Source of the DNA: Phragmites australis
Taxonomy: Eukaryota > Streptophyta > Magnoliopsida > Poales > Poaceae
Length of the DNA stretch: 64,000 nucleotides
Direction: 5' to 3'
Assembly (NCBI RefSeq): GCF_958298935.1
Contig: NC_084930.1
Coordinates: 23,410,001-23,474,000 of the forward strand
The stretch's first letter is position 1. Each line of letters opens with the position of its first letter. The notes under the pieces are model-generated. The model was not told the origin of the DNA. It saw only the letters and a list, made by a program, of their open reading frames with translations, and searched no databases. The translations under genes were made by a program, and so were the position numbers. Shown piece after piece: positions 23,956-35,084 of the stretch.

Positions 23956-24249
23956 TTTTTGAGCTGAGATTTGACGAGGTTTTTAGAGAGATTGGATAGT
24001 TGGACATATAAGACGCTTTTACCACTTGTGATCAGCCAGCAAACAACAATACAAAACTATGATCACAAGTAGCAAATTATGATCAAAAGGTCAAGAACCA
24101 AATATTTTTACAATAGCACACAAATGACATTTTTGCAAACTCCGAGCTACCAAAGCTATAAAGCTAAAACAATCAACTGTATGTAACATATCAAGTCATG
24201 GTGCGAGAATCTAGGATATTTAGCTCACTTCTCAACTCGCAAAATCTTT

Positions 24250-24738
24250 GCTCATCTAGTGGCTTGGTGAGGATATCGGCTAGTTATTGTTCGGTTCTCA
24301 CATGGCGAATATTGATATCTCCTCTGGTTGAGTGATCTCTCGAGAAATGATGTCGTATGTGTATATGTTTGGTTCTTGAGTGTTGCATGAAATTATTTGC
24401 TATTTTGATGGCACTCTCATTGTCACACAAAATGGGACTTTGGTCATGTTGTAGCCATAATCTCTCAAGGCTTTTCTCATCCAAAAAAGTTGAGCACAAC
24501 AAGCACTCGTGGCAACATACTCGGCTTCGGCAGTGGAAAGAGCTACGGAATTTTGTTTCTTTGATAACCAAGACACCAAGGACCTACCCAAAAATTAGAA
24601 AAAGTCTCGGATGTGCTCTTCCTATCCACTTTGCAACCGGCATAATCAGAATCCGAATAGCTGATGAGTTCAAAGGATGAACCTTTAGGATACCATAAGC
24701 CAAGGTAAGGAGTATGAACCAATTATCTAAGAATTCTC
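24250..24738 (-). pseudogene. RNase H of the inner Sirevirus (frameshifted)
   Basis: Two overlapping frames carry the domain: SWLSKKQNSVALSTAEAEYVA (24591-24400) with the conserved TAEAEY motif, and CDNESAIKIANN...RTKHIHIRHHF (24571-24284). Several frame changes separate them from the RT. Removes RNA from the RNA-DNA hybrid during replication. Confidence 0.85.
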
Positions 24739-25690
24739 TTAACGGCTACTAAATGGCACTCTTTTGGAGCGGCTTGAAATCTTGCACATGCACACACTAA
24801 GCATAATATCGGGCCTAGATGCACAAAGGTAAAGCAAAGATCCTATCATGGAGCGATATACCTTTTGATCCACGGCCTTCCCTTCTTTTTTGAGGTCGAG
24901 ATGTCCATTGGCTTGCATAGGAGTCTTGATAGGCTTCACATTCTCCATGTCAAACTTCTTGAGCATATCTTTGATGTACTTGGTTTGACATATGAAGGTC
25001 CCTTCCTTGAGTTGTTTGATTTGAAATCCTAGAAAAAACTTCAACTCTCCCATCATTTACATTTCAAACTTCTTAGTCATGATCCTACTAAACTCTTCAG
25101 AAAATATTTTATTAGTAGAACCAAATATAATGTCATTGACATATATTTGGAAAATAAATAAATCATTATCAATATTTTTAGTGAAAAGAGTAGAATCGGC
25201 TTTGCCTATTTCATACCATACTCTAGGTGCTTGCTTAATCCCATAGAGCGCCTTATGGAGTTTATACACATGATGAGGATACTTAGGATCTTCAAATCTG
25301 GGTGGTTGCTCCACATAAACAAATTCGGAGATTGGTCCATTAAGAAAAGCGCTCTTCACATCCATTTGATATAGCTTGAAATCATGGTGAGTAGCATAGA
25401 CAAGTAATATTCGAATAGACTCAAGCCTAGCTATTGGAGCATAGGTTTCACTAAAATTCAAACATTCGATTTGTGTGAAACCTTGAGCAACCAACCTTGC
25501 CTTGTTCCTTGCACGATCCCGTTCTCATCTTGTTTGTTGCAGAAGACCCATTTGGTGCTAATCACGTTTTGATTGGGTCTTTCCACCAATGACCATACTT
25601 CATTTCCCTTGAAGTTGCTGAGCTCTTCTTGCATGGCCATCACCCAATCCGGATCTCCATGTGCATCATCTACCTTCAAAGGCTCCAAAG
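24739..25690 (-). pseudogene. Reverse transcriptase of the inner Sirevirus (active-site mutation)
   Basis: Starts near 25688 with WVMAMQEELSNFKGNEVW, then NFSETYAPIARLESIRIL and KLYQMDVKSAFLNG (25494-25057), and FFLGFQIKQ to MIGSLLYL (25056-24739). The active-site box reads YVNDIIFG: the first catalytic Asp has become Asn (25135-25137). Just before it, after APRVWYE, some 15 residues usual in the family are missing. Together with frame changes this copy cannot make an active polymerase. Confidence 0.9.
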
Positions 25691-25969
25691 AGGAGACAAA
25701 AAAGAGTAATATTCACAAAAATTTGCAATTCTAGAACGAGTGGTTACTCCCTTTTGTATATCACTAAGTATGTTGTCGACGTGGTGATCTCTTTGGACAC
25801 TTTGATAAACTTTTGGGTGTGGCACATGGGATTGGGGTTGAATGTATTCCACTTCATTACCATCGAGGAATTTTTTAGAGTCATCATGAGCTTGATCTTG
25901 ATCTTGACCTTGGTTTTGATCTTGAGTTGATGTAGATGGCTCCACTTGAGTTGATGAAGATGGATGAAC

Positions 25970-27020
25970 TTAATCATTATTGGTCATTTGTAGTTCTTTA
26001 GGCTCTTGAGGCTTAATTTCACCTATTGCCATCTTCTTTATCGCCTCGCTTGGAATTTCTTCATCTCCAAAAATATTGGGATCAACTTGCTCCACTTGGA
26101 AGTCGTTAGATTCATCAAATGTCACATCACGTGCAACTTCAATACAACTGGTGGTTTTGTTGAAAACACGGTAGGCGTAGGCATTTGATCCATAACCAAG
26201 CAACAAACCTTCATCTACTTTAGGAGCAAATTTGGAACTTCTTACTTTCTTATTTAGAATAAAGCATTTACTACCAAAAACTCTAAAGTATGAAACATTA
26301 GGCTTGTTACCGGTTAGAAGTTCATAAGCGGTCTTCTTCAAGATCTTGTGGAGATACAACCGGTTGATGGCATGACATGCGGTGTTGACGGCCTCTGCCC
26401 AAAATTAATCTGAAATCTTGTGTTCATCAAAAATTGTCCTTACCGACTCTATGAGAGTCCTATTCTTTCTCTCGACAACCCCATTTTGTTGAGGGGAGTA
26501 GGGTACTAAGAACTCATGCTTGCTCCCTTCTTCATCAAGGAATTCTTTAACTTGAGTATTCTTGAATTCTCTTCCATTGTCGCTTCTCACCCTCTTGATC
26601 ATCACATCAAATTTGTTTTGAGCTCTTCTCACGAATTTCTTGAGTATGGCTTGTGTTTCACTTTTGTCATGCAAAAAGAATACGCAAGTGAAACGAGAAT
26701 AGTCATCAACAATATCCAAACCAAATTTGTTACCGCCAATGGTTATGTAGGCTATTGGTCTGAATAAGTCCATGTGAAGGAGTTCCAACGGCCTTGTGAT
26801 TGTCATCACATTCTTGGCGCGGTGAGGAGCTCCAATTTACTTTCCCGCTTAGCATGCACTACAAATTCTATCTTTCTCAAAAGGAACATTTGTTAGTCTA
26901 AGGATGTGCTCCCCCTTTAGAAGTTTAGACAAATTTCTCAACCCAACATGGGCTAGTCGGCAATGCCATAGCCAACCCATGCTAGACTTACAGTCAAGCA
27001 AGTTTTAGGTCTCACTTCAT
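25970..27020 (-). pseudogene. Integrase of the inner Sirevirus (near-intact core)
   Basis: 26809-26405 is an open 134-codon frame with all three catalytic residues in sight: Asp in LLHMDLF, Asp in VRSDNGREF and Glu in NGVVERKNRT. A stop or shift near 26404 separates it from 26359-25970 (FRVFGSKCFIL, GYGSNAYAYRVFN), the C-terminal part. Upstream, to 27020, the pre-integrase zinc region is present but shifted. Catalytically the most complete domain of this element. Confidence 0.88.
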
Positions 27021-27024
27021 CCGT

Positions 27025-27363
27025 TTAAAAATCAACAAGATAAAGTTTACCTTTCAACTCACCTATGAAGGCTATTGAGGCGTCATCTCTTCTAGAGATG
27101 GTCACACCCTCATTAGTAAAAAGGCAATTGTAGTCTATCTCATAAATTTGTGATACCGATAACAAATTATAACTAAGATATTTAACTAAGAAGATATTTG
27201 AGATAGAATGATCATTGGAAATAGCAATTTTACCTAAGCCAATTACCTTTCCTTTCCCATCATCACTAAAGACGATATTTTCATGAGATCCTTCATTTTC
27301 TTCAAATGATGAGAACATCTCCTTCTCTCTAGTCATATGATTTATGCATCCACTGTCTAGCAT
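27025..27363 (-). pseudogene. Aspartic protease of the inner Sirevirus
   Basis: A 112-codon frame begins with LDSGCINHMTREKEMF, the D-S-G active site followed by the usual His-Met, then GKVIGLGKI and NLLSVSQI, and ends at LYLVDF, as in copia polyproteins. The domain is full length and uninterrupted. It would cut the gag-pol polyprotein; it belongs to a larger broken frame, so it is counted as a pseudogene part. Confidence 0.88.
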
Positions 27364-27430
27364 CCAACTTGATCCACCGGAGAAGTATGCCTACAAAATA
27401 ATTTTAAGCCTTTGTTTTAGGTACCCAAAT

Positions 27431-28230
27431 TTATTTGGGTCCTTTCATGTTAGGCTCAAGCACTTTTGGTACCCACACATTCCTTTTCACAACTCTATCT
27501 TTTGTGCGAGCACCAACATATAGAGCAACCACTTTACCATGGTGGTTTCTCTTAGGCACATGAGATGCATAAAATGTGGATTGAGGTGCATAGCATTTGG
27601 ATTGTTTGGCTTGTGTGGTGAGACCATTTTGCTTGCCTCCTTTGATGAACTTGAGGCACTCCTTGCCATAGGTCACCACACGCTCACTTGGCTTGCTTGT
27701 ATACATATCGAATCCAAGACCTCTCTTTTGCCTATTGTCCTTGGTCTCAATGGTCTTATATAATGCATCTTTGGATTTGTATGTCTTGATGCACCCATAT
27801 TGAACCAAGACGTTTAGCCTCTTATTTTCCTTTTTCAATGCTTGCAAAGATTGAACATTAGTAGCACAAGTATTTATATCAATATTGTAACAATGAGAGC
27901 AACCATTATTAGTGGAAGCACGAGAGAGTAAGGTTACATCATTAGAGGTGTAAGTGCTGTTCTTAAGAGAATCAAATTGCACTTCAAGAGTTTTGTAAGA
28001 TTCATCCAAACATTTGAAATTCTCTTGAAGTGTAATATTCCTACTCTCAATACTAGCAACGGATTTATTAGCCAAACTTAGTTGCTTGGTCACCTCCTCA
28101 ACCTTCTCCCTCTCTTTAGCAAGAAGCTACTTGAATTCAAGATTTCTCTCCTTTTCAAGGATGAGCAAGTTCTCTTGCTTCTCAAGGATCTCCTCTTGAC
28201 TCTCTATTATTTCCATTAGTTCTTTTATTT
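27431..28230 (-). pseudogene. gag C-terminal coiled-coil region of the inner Sirevirus
   Basis: An open frame of 220 codons (28093-27431). It begins with a heptad-like, Leu/Asn-rich stretch (LSLANKSVASIESRNITL) and continues through NVQSLQALKKENKRLNVL to a basic end (RVVKRNVWVPKVLEPN). The extended coiled coil between zinc knuckle and protease is typical of Sirevirus gag. The frame probably continues upstream to 28230 with a stop at about 28128. Confidence 0.75.
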
Positions 28231-28556
28231 AGACATGGCATTTTTACTAAGAAATTTAAGCATGCTTTCACAATCACTATCCCTATCACTATCACTATTT
28301 AGTAGCTTGGATTGTGATTTTACCTTGCGCCCTTTTGCCATGAGACACTTGGAAGTGTCATCGTCGTCACTCATGTCACCACAAAGTGACTTTGCTGGTG
28401 TAAAAGAGCGAATGGTGATGGTGGCGACTCCTTCATCATCGGAGTCAGAGTCGGAGTTGGAATCCCACTCCTCGTCAAAGTGAGCTTGACCTGAGTACTT
28501 CTTCTTGTGGGTCTTCTACTTGTCCTTCTTGAGAGTCTTGTTCTTCTTCTCATTCT

Positions 28557-28869
28557 TGTCCTTGCTCTTCTTCTTGTTCGGACAATCGGCAATGAAGTGG
28601 CCAACTTCACCACACTCATAGCAAGCCATCTTGGATGTTCTTCTCTTGGGCATATCTCTCTTGTACTTGCTATAGCCATCCTTCTTCATGGATTTCTTGA
28701 ATTTTCTTACAAAGAAGGCTACCTCTTCATCATCTGAGCTTTCCTCTTCACTTGAGCTTGATTCTACAACTTACTTGCTCTTACTTGCCTTGAATGCGAC
28801 TTCTTTGTTCTTGGAGGTGGAGCTTTGCTTGACATGATTTTTAACTTCATTTGCTTCCTCCTCTATAAG
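28557..28869 (-). pseudogene. gag middle part with intact zinc knuckle, inner Sirevirus
   Basis: The minus-strand peptide ACYECGEVGHFIADCPNKKK at about 28565-28626 holds a perfect C-x2-C-x4-H-x4-C knuckle (28582-28623), followed by a lysine-rich stretch. Upstream is an acidic serine-rich segment (SSSSEEESSDDEE-like) before 28740. Such knuckles bind the element's RNA for packaging. Confidence 0.8.
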
Positions 28870-29447
28870 CTAATGAGCAAGAATCCTCCCAAGTACATCA
28901 CTTGGTGTGAGCTTCTTGTAATCCCTTCTCTCTCGGATGAGTGTGACCAAGGTGGGGTTCCTTGGTGCAAAATCTCTAAGCAATATTCTCACCACCTTGT
29001 GATCATCAAGCTCTTCACTTCCAAGCCCTCTAATTTTATTCACTAGCACCATCATTCGGTCATACATAGCTTGGGGGGTTTCATCATCCTTCATAACAAA
29101 TCTTCCCAATTTACCTTCAAGCAACTCAATCTTTGATTCCCTCACACTTATGGTGCCTTAATGTGTGACTTGAAGTGTGTCCCATATCATTTTGGCCTTC
29201 TCAAGCCATCAACCGTGTTAAACTCCTCGGGGCTTAAGGCGCCAAGTAGCACACTTGCGGCTTGTGTATTGTGGTGTAGATTTTGCTCCTGATTGGGGCT
29301 AAGCTCATTATTTTCATCCAGCAACTCAAAACATATTTTAACAATCTTCCAAATACTTGGATGAAGAGATATTAGATACAATTTCATTTTGTGCCCCCAA
29401 GCGGCATAATGTGTACCATCAAAATATGGTGCACACCCGGAAGGCAT
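28870..29447 (-). pseudogene. gag N-terminal domain, inner Sirevirus
   Basis: The first frame (29447-29187) starts MPSGCAPYFDGTHYAAWGHK, the usual opening of copia gag, about 190 bases after the primer site. A frame change near 29190 leads to 29145-28870, with GRFVMKDDETPQAMYDRM and PRNPTLVTLIRERRDYKKL of the UBN2-type domain. With the frame change repaired it has the length normal for this family. Confidence 0.85.
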
Positions 29448-29621
29448 AGAAATATAAGAATTTGAAGCATTTAATTTTCATAATTAAATTCAATTGCAGC
29501 TCCCTTGCCTTTACCACGATGTTGAAATATCATCCTTCAGACTCTTCGGTCTTCCCACACCTTTCTCCCCGGACGACGGCATATTCAAATCCTCCAAGTG
29601 GTGAAGCCTTGTAGGAGGTTA

Positions 29622-29634
29622 GGCTCTGATACCA
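29622..29634 (-). promoter_or_regulatory. Primer binding site of the inner Sirevirus
   Basis: GGCTCTGATACCA on the plus strand is the exact complement of TGGTATCAGAGCC, the initiator tRNA-Met site. It lies two bases from the LTR start at 29637 and proves the minus-strand reading of the element. Confidence 0.95.
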
Positions 29635-29636
29635 AT

Positions 29637-30962
29637 TGAATGTATGAGATGTCGCCTAGAGGGGGGGGTGAATAGGCATTTCCTGAAATTTAAAAACTTC
29701 ACATCAGATTAAAATGTTCGGATACTCCGGGTAAGTCTAGAGACTTCGGGTTATACAGACCCGGATACTCTAAGTGAACCAGGATACTCCAGCCTGATCA
29801 GGAAATTGAAAAACTAAGAACTTTTAAGCAAACCAAATTTAGTCTATGAGTTACCACAGATTCTAATAGATGTCTAAAGACCCACTGATCAACAACCTGC
29901 AACAAAACACTCACAAGCAAGTAGATCGGGGTAGATCGCCCAAAATCCACTAGAACAAGAAAGTGTGCACAAAGTAAAGGAGACAAGAATTTGTATCCTA
30001 AAGTTCGGTCACTCCACAAAGAAGTTCCTACGTCTCTGTTGAGGAGCTCATAAAGAACCAGATCTCTTTCAACCATTTCCTCACCCAAGCGACCACCAAG
30101 ATCAAGCTAGGGTGGCTTACTCAAATCGTTGGGGTAATACAAACTTCCCGGGTCACTTCACAAGCTTGGGTGCTTTCCGGGCGACGCCTAACCATCTAGG
30201 AACACAAGGCTTCAAGAGTACAGAATGTGGATAGATGGCTTGGCGATTAAGTCAAGTGCTCAATATTGGATTTAAGCTCACTAGCTCTTTAATCTCACTC
30301 TCTCAACCCTACTCTCCAAATCTTCAAAGATTAATGCTTTAGAGGAGTTAGGAGGGCTATTGAATGGCTATAAATGAGTTTATCCACGAGTAGCTAAGAA
30401 GCAAATGAAGGAGGGGGTGAGGGGGTATTTATACCCATCCTCTCAAAACTAGCTGTTATTGTGCTTTCTGAACTGACCCAGAATATTCGGATCAACCCGG
30501 AGACACGCAACGCACAGTCACAACCCTATCTGAAACCCAACCCGGAGTGTCCAAATGAACATAGAACCCTGGTTAAACATTTAGGTGCAAACCGAGACTC
30601 TCTGCTGGAGTGAAGTTCGAAGACTCCGGTCACCCGGAATATCCGGGCCAACCCAGAAACTCCAGGTTAAAAACAATATACCTATCCCGAGAGCTCGACT
30701 TGAAGCTCCACCCGAAGACTCTAAGCTGTTGTATAGAATCCGGAGTATCCGGCCTAACTCGAAGACTCTGGGTTCAGACATTCCTAAACTGAAATTTAAA
30801 AATAAAGCGAATTAAAACCTATTGAGTAACTATATGCCATTTATCTTTTCTTTTGAGGGATATCATCGTCGTTTAACTTCTCCATCAGGACTCAAACTTG
30901 TACATAACCTCAATAAACACGTTAATCCCTTAATCGTTTGTCATAAATTAGCTGCATTCTCA
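29637..30962 (-). repeat. 5' LTR of the inner Sirevirus
   Basis: 1326 bp, TGAATGTATGAG to GCATTCTCA on the plus strand. It carries the same TATA box (about 30424-30435, minus sense) and palindrome-rich stretch (30470-30780) as the other LTR, with several block deletions relative to it. Confidence 0.9.
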
Positions 30963-31858
30963 GGTTTGGTCTCAAAACTGTGGAAGGATAGAGTGCATGT
31001 AGCATCATTGTGAAACTTGCGTTGACGTGAAGTGAAGTTGTGAAGAACCACAGTCGTTTGATGGGCAGAGATAAAAATGGACCAAAATGCTTCGGTGGTA
31101 GGTAGGAGTCTATTGGAAGAGATGGGTATTTTGGGAACAAGAAAGTTTAAGGGTTAAGCTAGCATCCTAGTCCTATAAATTGATGGGTAGAGCTATGCAG
31201 AAGCTTTAAGCCATCCATTTAAGCCTTGAGAGATGGGTTTTAGAGGAGAGGAAATGAGAGCTTAGCCGTTCTAATAGGTAAGAGCTTTTTGTGAGGAAAA
31301 CATCTTGTAATCTGTCGAAAAGAGGGTTATCCTCCGTAAGAAATGAAGAGATTGTTTCTTCTGATACTTATGTTCATCTTCTTTTAGTCTCTTTCTATTT
31401 GCTCCCTTGCTTTATTGCGAGGTTTTCCTTTTTGGTTGTTATTTTTTGTTTTTGGTTGGAGATTGAAATCTTCCCACCTAGAGAAGTTGTTCTTTTTATT
31501 GGTAGAGGGTGAATCTTCTCATATGAGTTGTTCTTAAACCATCCTAACCCTATGAGTCCATCAATTTAGAGAATCTCTTCTTCCGGTGACCAGTTCTCTT
31601 GTGTTTACGAGTGTTTATAAAAATTGATTACTTTCTTGCGCTATGACTCTTGATATGGTCTTAAATAGAACCTAGAGTTTTCATCTATCGAATAGGAGTA
31701 TTTGTTGTAAAAGTATTGTAATATTTTTTGTCTCATTTTGCTTTCGTATGTGGTTTTGAGGTGTGTTGGGTTCAAGAATATGAGAAGGCCATCAATTTCA
31801 TAAGAAATTTATTTAAGCGCCTATTCAACCACCTCTAGTCGCTATTCTCGGTCCTACG
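30963..31858 (+). repeat. 3' LTR of the large Sirevirus, second part
   Basis: Resumes the LTR interrupted at 20611 and runs to GGTCCTACG at 31858, followed by the ACACC duplication. CTATAAATT at about 31173 is its TATA box. Confidence 0.9.
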
Positions 31859-32643
31859 ACACCACTACTAATTCATGACGCCAATGACATGATCAAAATT
31901 ATAAATAGCAATTCCTCAAATGCAATATCATCCATGATTTGAAAAATTTAGAAAAAGGCAAATACTTCAATCTATTCACATGAAAAGTACGACATGAATA
32001 TAACATAACACTGAATCAAACCCCCGATGTTATTTGCCTTTTTACCGATGAATCCTGATGACCATGTATAATCACAATTGGGGACACTACCTCCTGTTAA
32101 AATAAAATATAGGGGCACTCAATACAATGATTAGCTCATAAGAAGTATTCGTCTATTATATTAGTGACATGCGGCTAACAAAATAAGTTATCACGTTAAG
32201 CAAAGGCAAAATGAAGCAAAGTGTCCTTATACCAAAATAAATAAACCCAAAATACCCCTACATAACTTATTTTCTATTACACAACTCTACCATTATTAAA
32301 AAGTTAGAAGGCTAAATTCCGAACATCCATGCATTTGATGCATGGCATGCACGCACGGATCGCCGTCCACTAAGTCATCTTGCGGCATTCGCGCCATGCG
32401 TCCGCTTTGCCTCACGCACAATGTTAATGGTGCAACCCAACAAGTGCTAAGGCCGACACCGCTTTGTGGTGCTGCAAGCATGTGAAAAAGAAAAAGATAA
32501 AATTACTGATGTCATCCGCATGCAATACTATTTGGAAACTACAAAATACCGTAGTTTGGAAACCAAGCATGCAAATTGAAATCTGATTGCACTATTGTGT
32601 TCCTTGCAATGAGTGCTTCAAATCTAGACCCCACTTGAGTATA

Positions 32644-32838
32644 TTTGGATGATTTCTTTTTTTTAAAAGCACCTTGGTTGAAAATGCTTCCAAGTTTATT
32701 AAAACTTGCTTACAATTTCTCATAAACTTGCTCTCTACGTTTGGATGCTTTCTGTTTTTAAAAGCAACTTTGTTGAAAAAAATGCTTCCAAGTTTATTAT
32801 AACTTGCTTACAATTTCTCAAAAACTTGTTCTCTATGT
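32644..32838. repeat. About 96-bp tandem duplication
   Basis: TTTGGATG...AAAAGCA.CTT.GTTGAAAA...GCTTCCAAGTTTATTA is present twice, starting at 32644 and 32740, with a further trace after 32835. Units differ by a few substitutions and one indel. Confidence 0.8.
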
Positions 32839-33534
32839 TTAAAAAGCTTGGTTGCATAACTTAGGTGAATAAGTGAACTATTTACGTGAATGCGAAGAGA
32901 GTATAAATGTTGTAAACAGGTGGTGAACATTTATTAAAATGAGGGCAAATATCTAAGCCAAATAAGTGAATATTTTTCATTATCTGACGCAAGCAATTTT
33001 GGCAAGACACTGAAGTATTTTAAGTGGGTTAGTTTGGTATTTTTAATCATGGTGTAGGCAACTTGTGTCTCTCTGAGAATTTTACGTTAAAATATATGCA
33101 GTACAGATCTTATTTTGTTGATAAAAATGTAAGGATTGTCATGGTGCAAACGGATCATAAATCAGATATACGGTTGAGCAAATATAAATATTTAAAGTTT
33201 ATTAAATTATACTTTTCACATGTTCACACTTACATCTAGTTTTACATGCACGCACAAAACGCAAAATGGAAAAATACATGTATAGGCTAGGAGCAGGTTG
33301 AGTGGGCCCAAAGCCGCTTGTTCTACTCGCATGTGAAGAGAAAAAAGATTAATTAACTTCAGCTTTCAAAAAAGATAACTTAATTAAGTTTCATTTTCCA
33401 AAAACGACCGGCCGTGCGGGAAGTCAAAAGCAGGCACGGCCAGTATTTAGCCGTATCTATTTTCAATATGTATTACCAAAAAAAGTTACTGAATGTAAGG
33501 TCAAAGGCAACCTTTCATATCTCCATGCATCGCA

Positions 33535-33850
33535 GGCAACACACACCAAGCATGGAAGGGCTGATGGCTCGGAGGGCGACGCCGTAGATGCCGGAGTCGC
33601 CGAAGCCACCGGCAACCGCGAAGCCGCCTGAGCTGCCGCATCTGCGCGAACTAAGGAATAGCGTGACCCCAATGACGGGAAGCGTCGAAGGGGTCAGAAG
33701 GTCGCGGAGGGCGCCGCCATAGATGCCGCAGCGACCAAAGTTGCAGTGCGTGAGCTCAGGAAGAGAATGCCGCCGCCACAGGCGACCGCGATGCCGCCGG
33801 AGTTTCCACGTGTGCCCGAGCTTTGAAGGAGCATGACGCCGCTGCCGGTG
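33535..33850 (-). other. GC-rich stretch with two diverged repeats
   Basis: On the minus strand, 33845-33755 reads SGVMLLQSSGTRGNSGG and 33672-33590 reads GVTLFLSSRRCGSSGG, each followed by (I/F)AVA and glycines. The match at peptide level suggests a duplicated exon fragment of unknown origin within AT-rich surroundings. No start, splice site or full domain can be seen. Confidence 0.3.
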
Positions 33851-34485
33851 GTGGAAACCGGCGAAAATAGTCGCGGTGGCTCTATACTACAGCTATAGAG
33901 TTGCTAAACAAAGCTTTGGTGGAGTTAATTGGGCTGGCTCTATTCATTCTGCTTGTCTCACAATACTGGCTAGTGACCACAGATGGACACAATAAAAGAC
34001 TGGGCATCCTTTAACACAGGAAAAAGTGGCATAAACTGGGCACAAGGAAATAATGTGGGACATGATGTCGCGCATGATCGTTTAAAGCAGAGTGGATTTG
34101 ATGTCCTGGAGCACGAAACAGTCATAATTGCTTCTATTATATTATGTATTTTTATATAAAAAAGGTCAATTTAACAACCTTCAACTCTAAACCATTAGAA
34201 AACAATTAACCAACAGAACTTGGTCACATGAAGCCCCTTGAGCTATTCCAATGCGATTTTACTACAGTTCCAATCTACCTGCAGACTACAGCTCCAACTC
34301 AAAGAAATCCTGGAGCCAGAGGTTTGCCAAAAGGCCCATAATATGACTTTATATCCAAGTAGATCCTAATTACCTTGGGAAAGGTAAAAGGGATCTGAAC
34401 CTCACATTTTAGATTCTTTCTATCTCAATCTTGCATGCACATCCGAGCCCTCTATTTTCATTATTCTCTTTTCTTGTTCGGGGTC

Positions 34486-35084
34486 TTCAATGTTGATAGC
34501 ATTTTGAAACTCCAAACTAGTTGATTTCTACCTACTAGCTAGGAATATTCATGTTAGTGAAAACTGCCTCCTTATCTGTCAAATCCATGACACATGTCCT
34601 AAAGCCAATGGGGTGTTTTGCATTGGTTGCGAGAAAATGTGGATTAAAAAAGTTTTCGTTTGGAAAACCCGGCAGGAGTTCTGCCACTTAATAAAAGAAG
34701 AAAATAAAGTAAAATAGAACCACGCATGCGTCATTACGGATCACATCACACTAGGAAAACAGAGAAAAACTTGAACACCAACATGAGTATAACACCATAA
34801 AAATAGAAGAATTAGCAATGCACACTATTAAATTTCTCCAGCAACATCAACATGGGCTAGGATGAAGACACCATGAGGTTTGGTTGAAGAGCGGGAACTC
34901 TAGAAAGTGCGCCTGTTGGAAAACATCATCCATGTGGCTGAGGACGAAAAGTAAATAGTTTTTAGTTGTCAATTAATAGTCAGAATTAGTTTTTATTTGA
35001 AGGTTTCAAAATGAATATTTTTCCTTCTAATCTATAGGTGTTAGAATGAAGGTTCCAAAAGGTTGGAAAAAAACACACGATTAC
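34486..35084. repeat. 0.6 kb repeat X, copy B
   Basis: Aligns with 1323-1917 from TTCAATGTTGATAGC to about TTACGGT. Here it ends exactly where CACTA copy B begins. The reading frame seen in copy A is interrupted, so it is not a conserved gene. Confidence 0.65.

Larger units (their letters stand above)
20612..30962 (-). mobile_element. Inner Sirevirus-type Ty1/copia element, complete, minus strand
   Basis: LTRs at 29637-30962 (5' on this strand) and 20612-22118 (3'), both reading TGAAT.TA.GAGATG at the left and TGCATT.TCA at the right. Flanks are AGTTT and GGTTT; the uninterrupted 5' LTR of the host element has GGTTT there, so one base of the left copy has mutated. Interior order on the minus strand: primer site, gag with zinc knuckle, protease, integrase, RT, RNase H, env-like region, polypurine tracts. 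Coding frames are better preserved than in the host element but carry frameshifts and at least one lost catalytic residue. It must be younger than the element it sits in. Confidence 0.93.
5482..31858 (+). mobile_element. Large Sirevirus-type Ty1/copia retrotransposon with nested insertions
   Basis: Two LTRs of about 1.95 kb (5482-7432; 19565-20611 joined to 30963-31858) bound an interior with an initiator-tRNA-Met type primer binding site, gag with two zinc knuckles, integrase, reverse transcriptase and RNase H in Ty1/copia order (integrase before RT). The 5-bp duplication ACACC is exact on both sides (5477-5481, 31859-31863). Long gag with coiled coil, repeated polypurine tracts before the 3' LTR and palindromic motifs in the LTRs are known Sirevirus traits. 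Four foreign segments lie inside it: 8993-10710, 11584-12298, 14891-17906 and 20612-30962. All coding regions are broken, so the copy is dead. The 3' LTR ends in CG where the 5' LTR has CA. Confidence 0.9.
31864..34485. other. Gap without recognisable gene
   Basis: Mostly AT-rich sequence with no transposon terminus or domain I can support. Longest open frames are under 70 codons. It holds a 96-bp tandem duplication and a GC-rich stretch with two diverged repeats, listed separately. It may be the oldest host sequence in the window. Confidence 0.5.
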
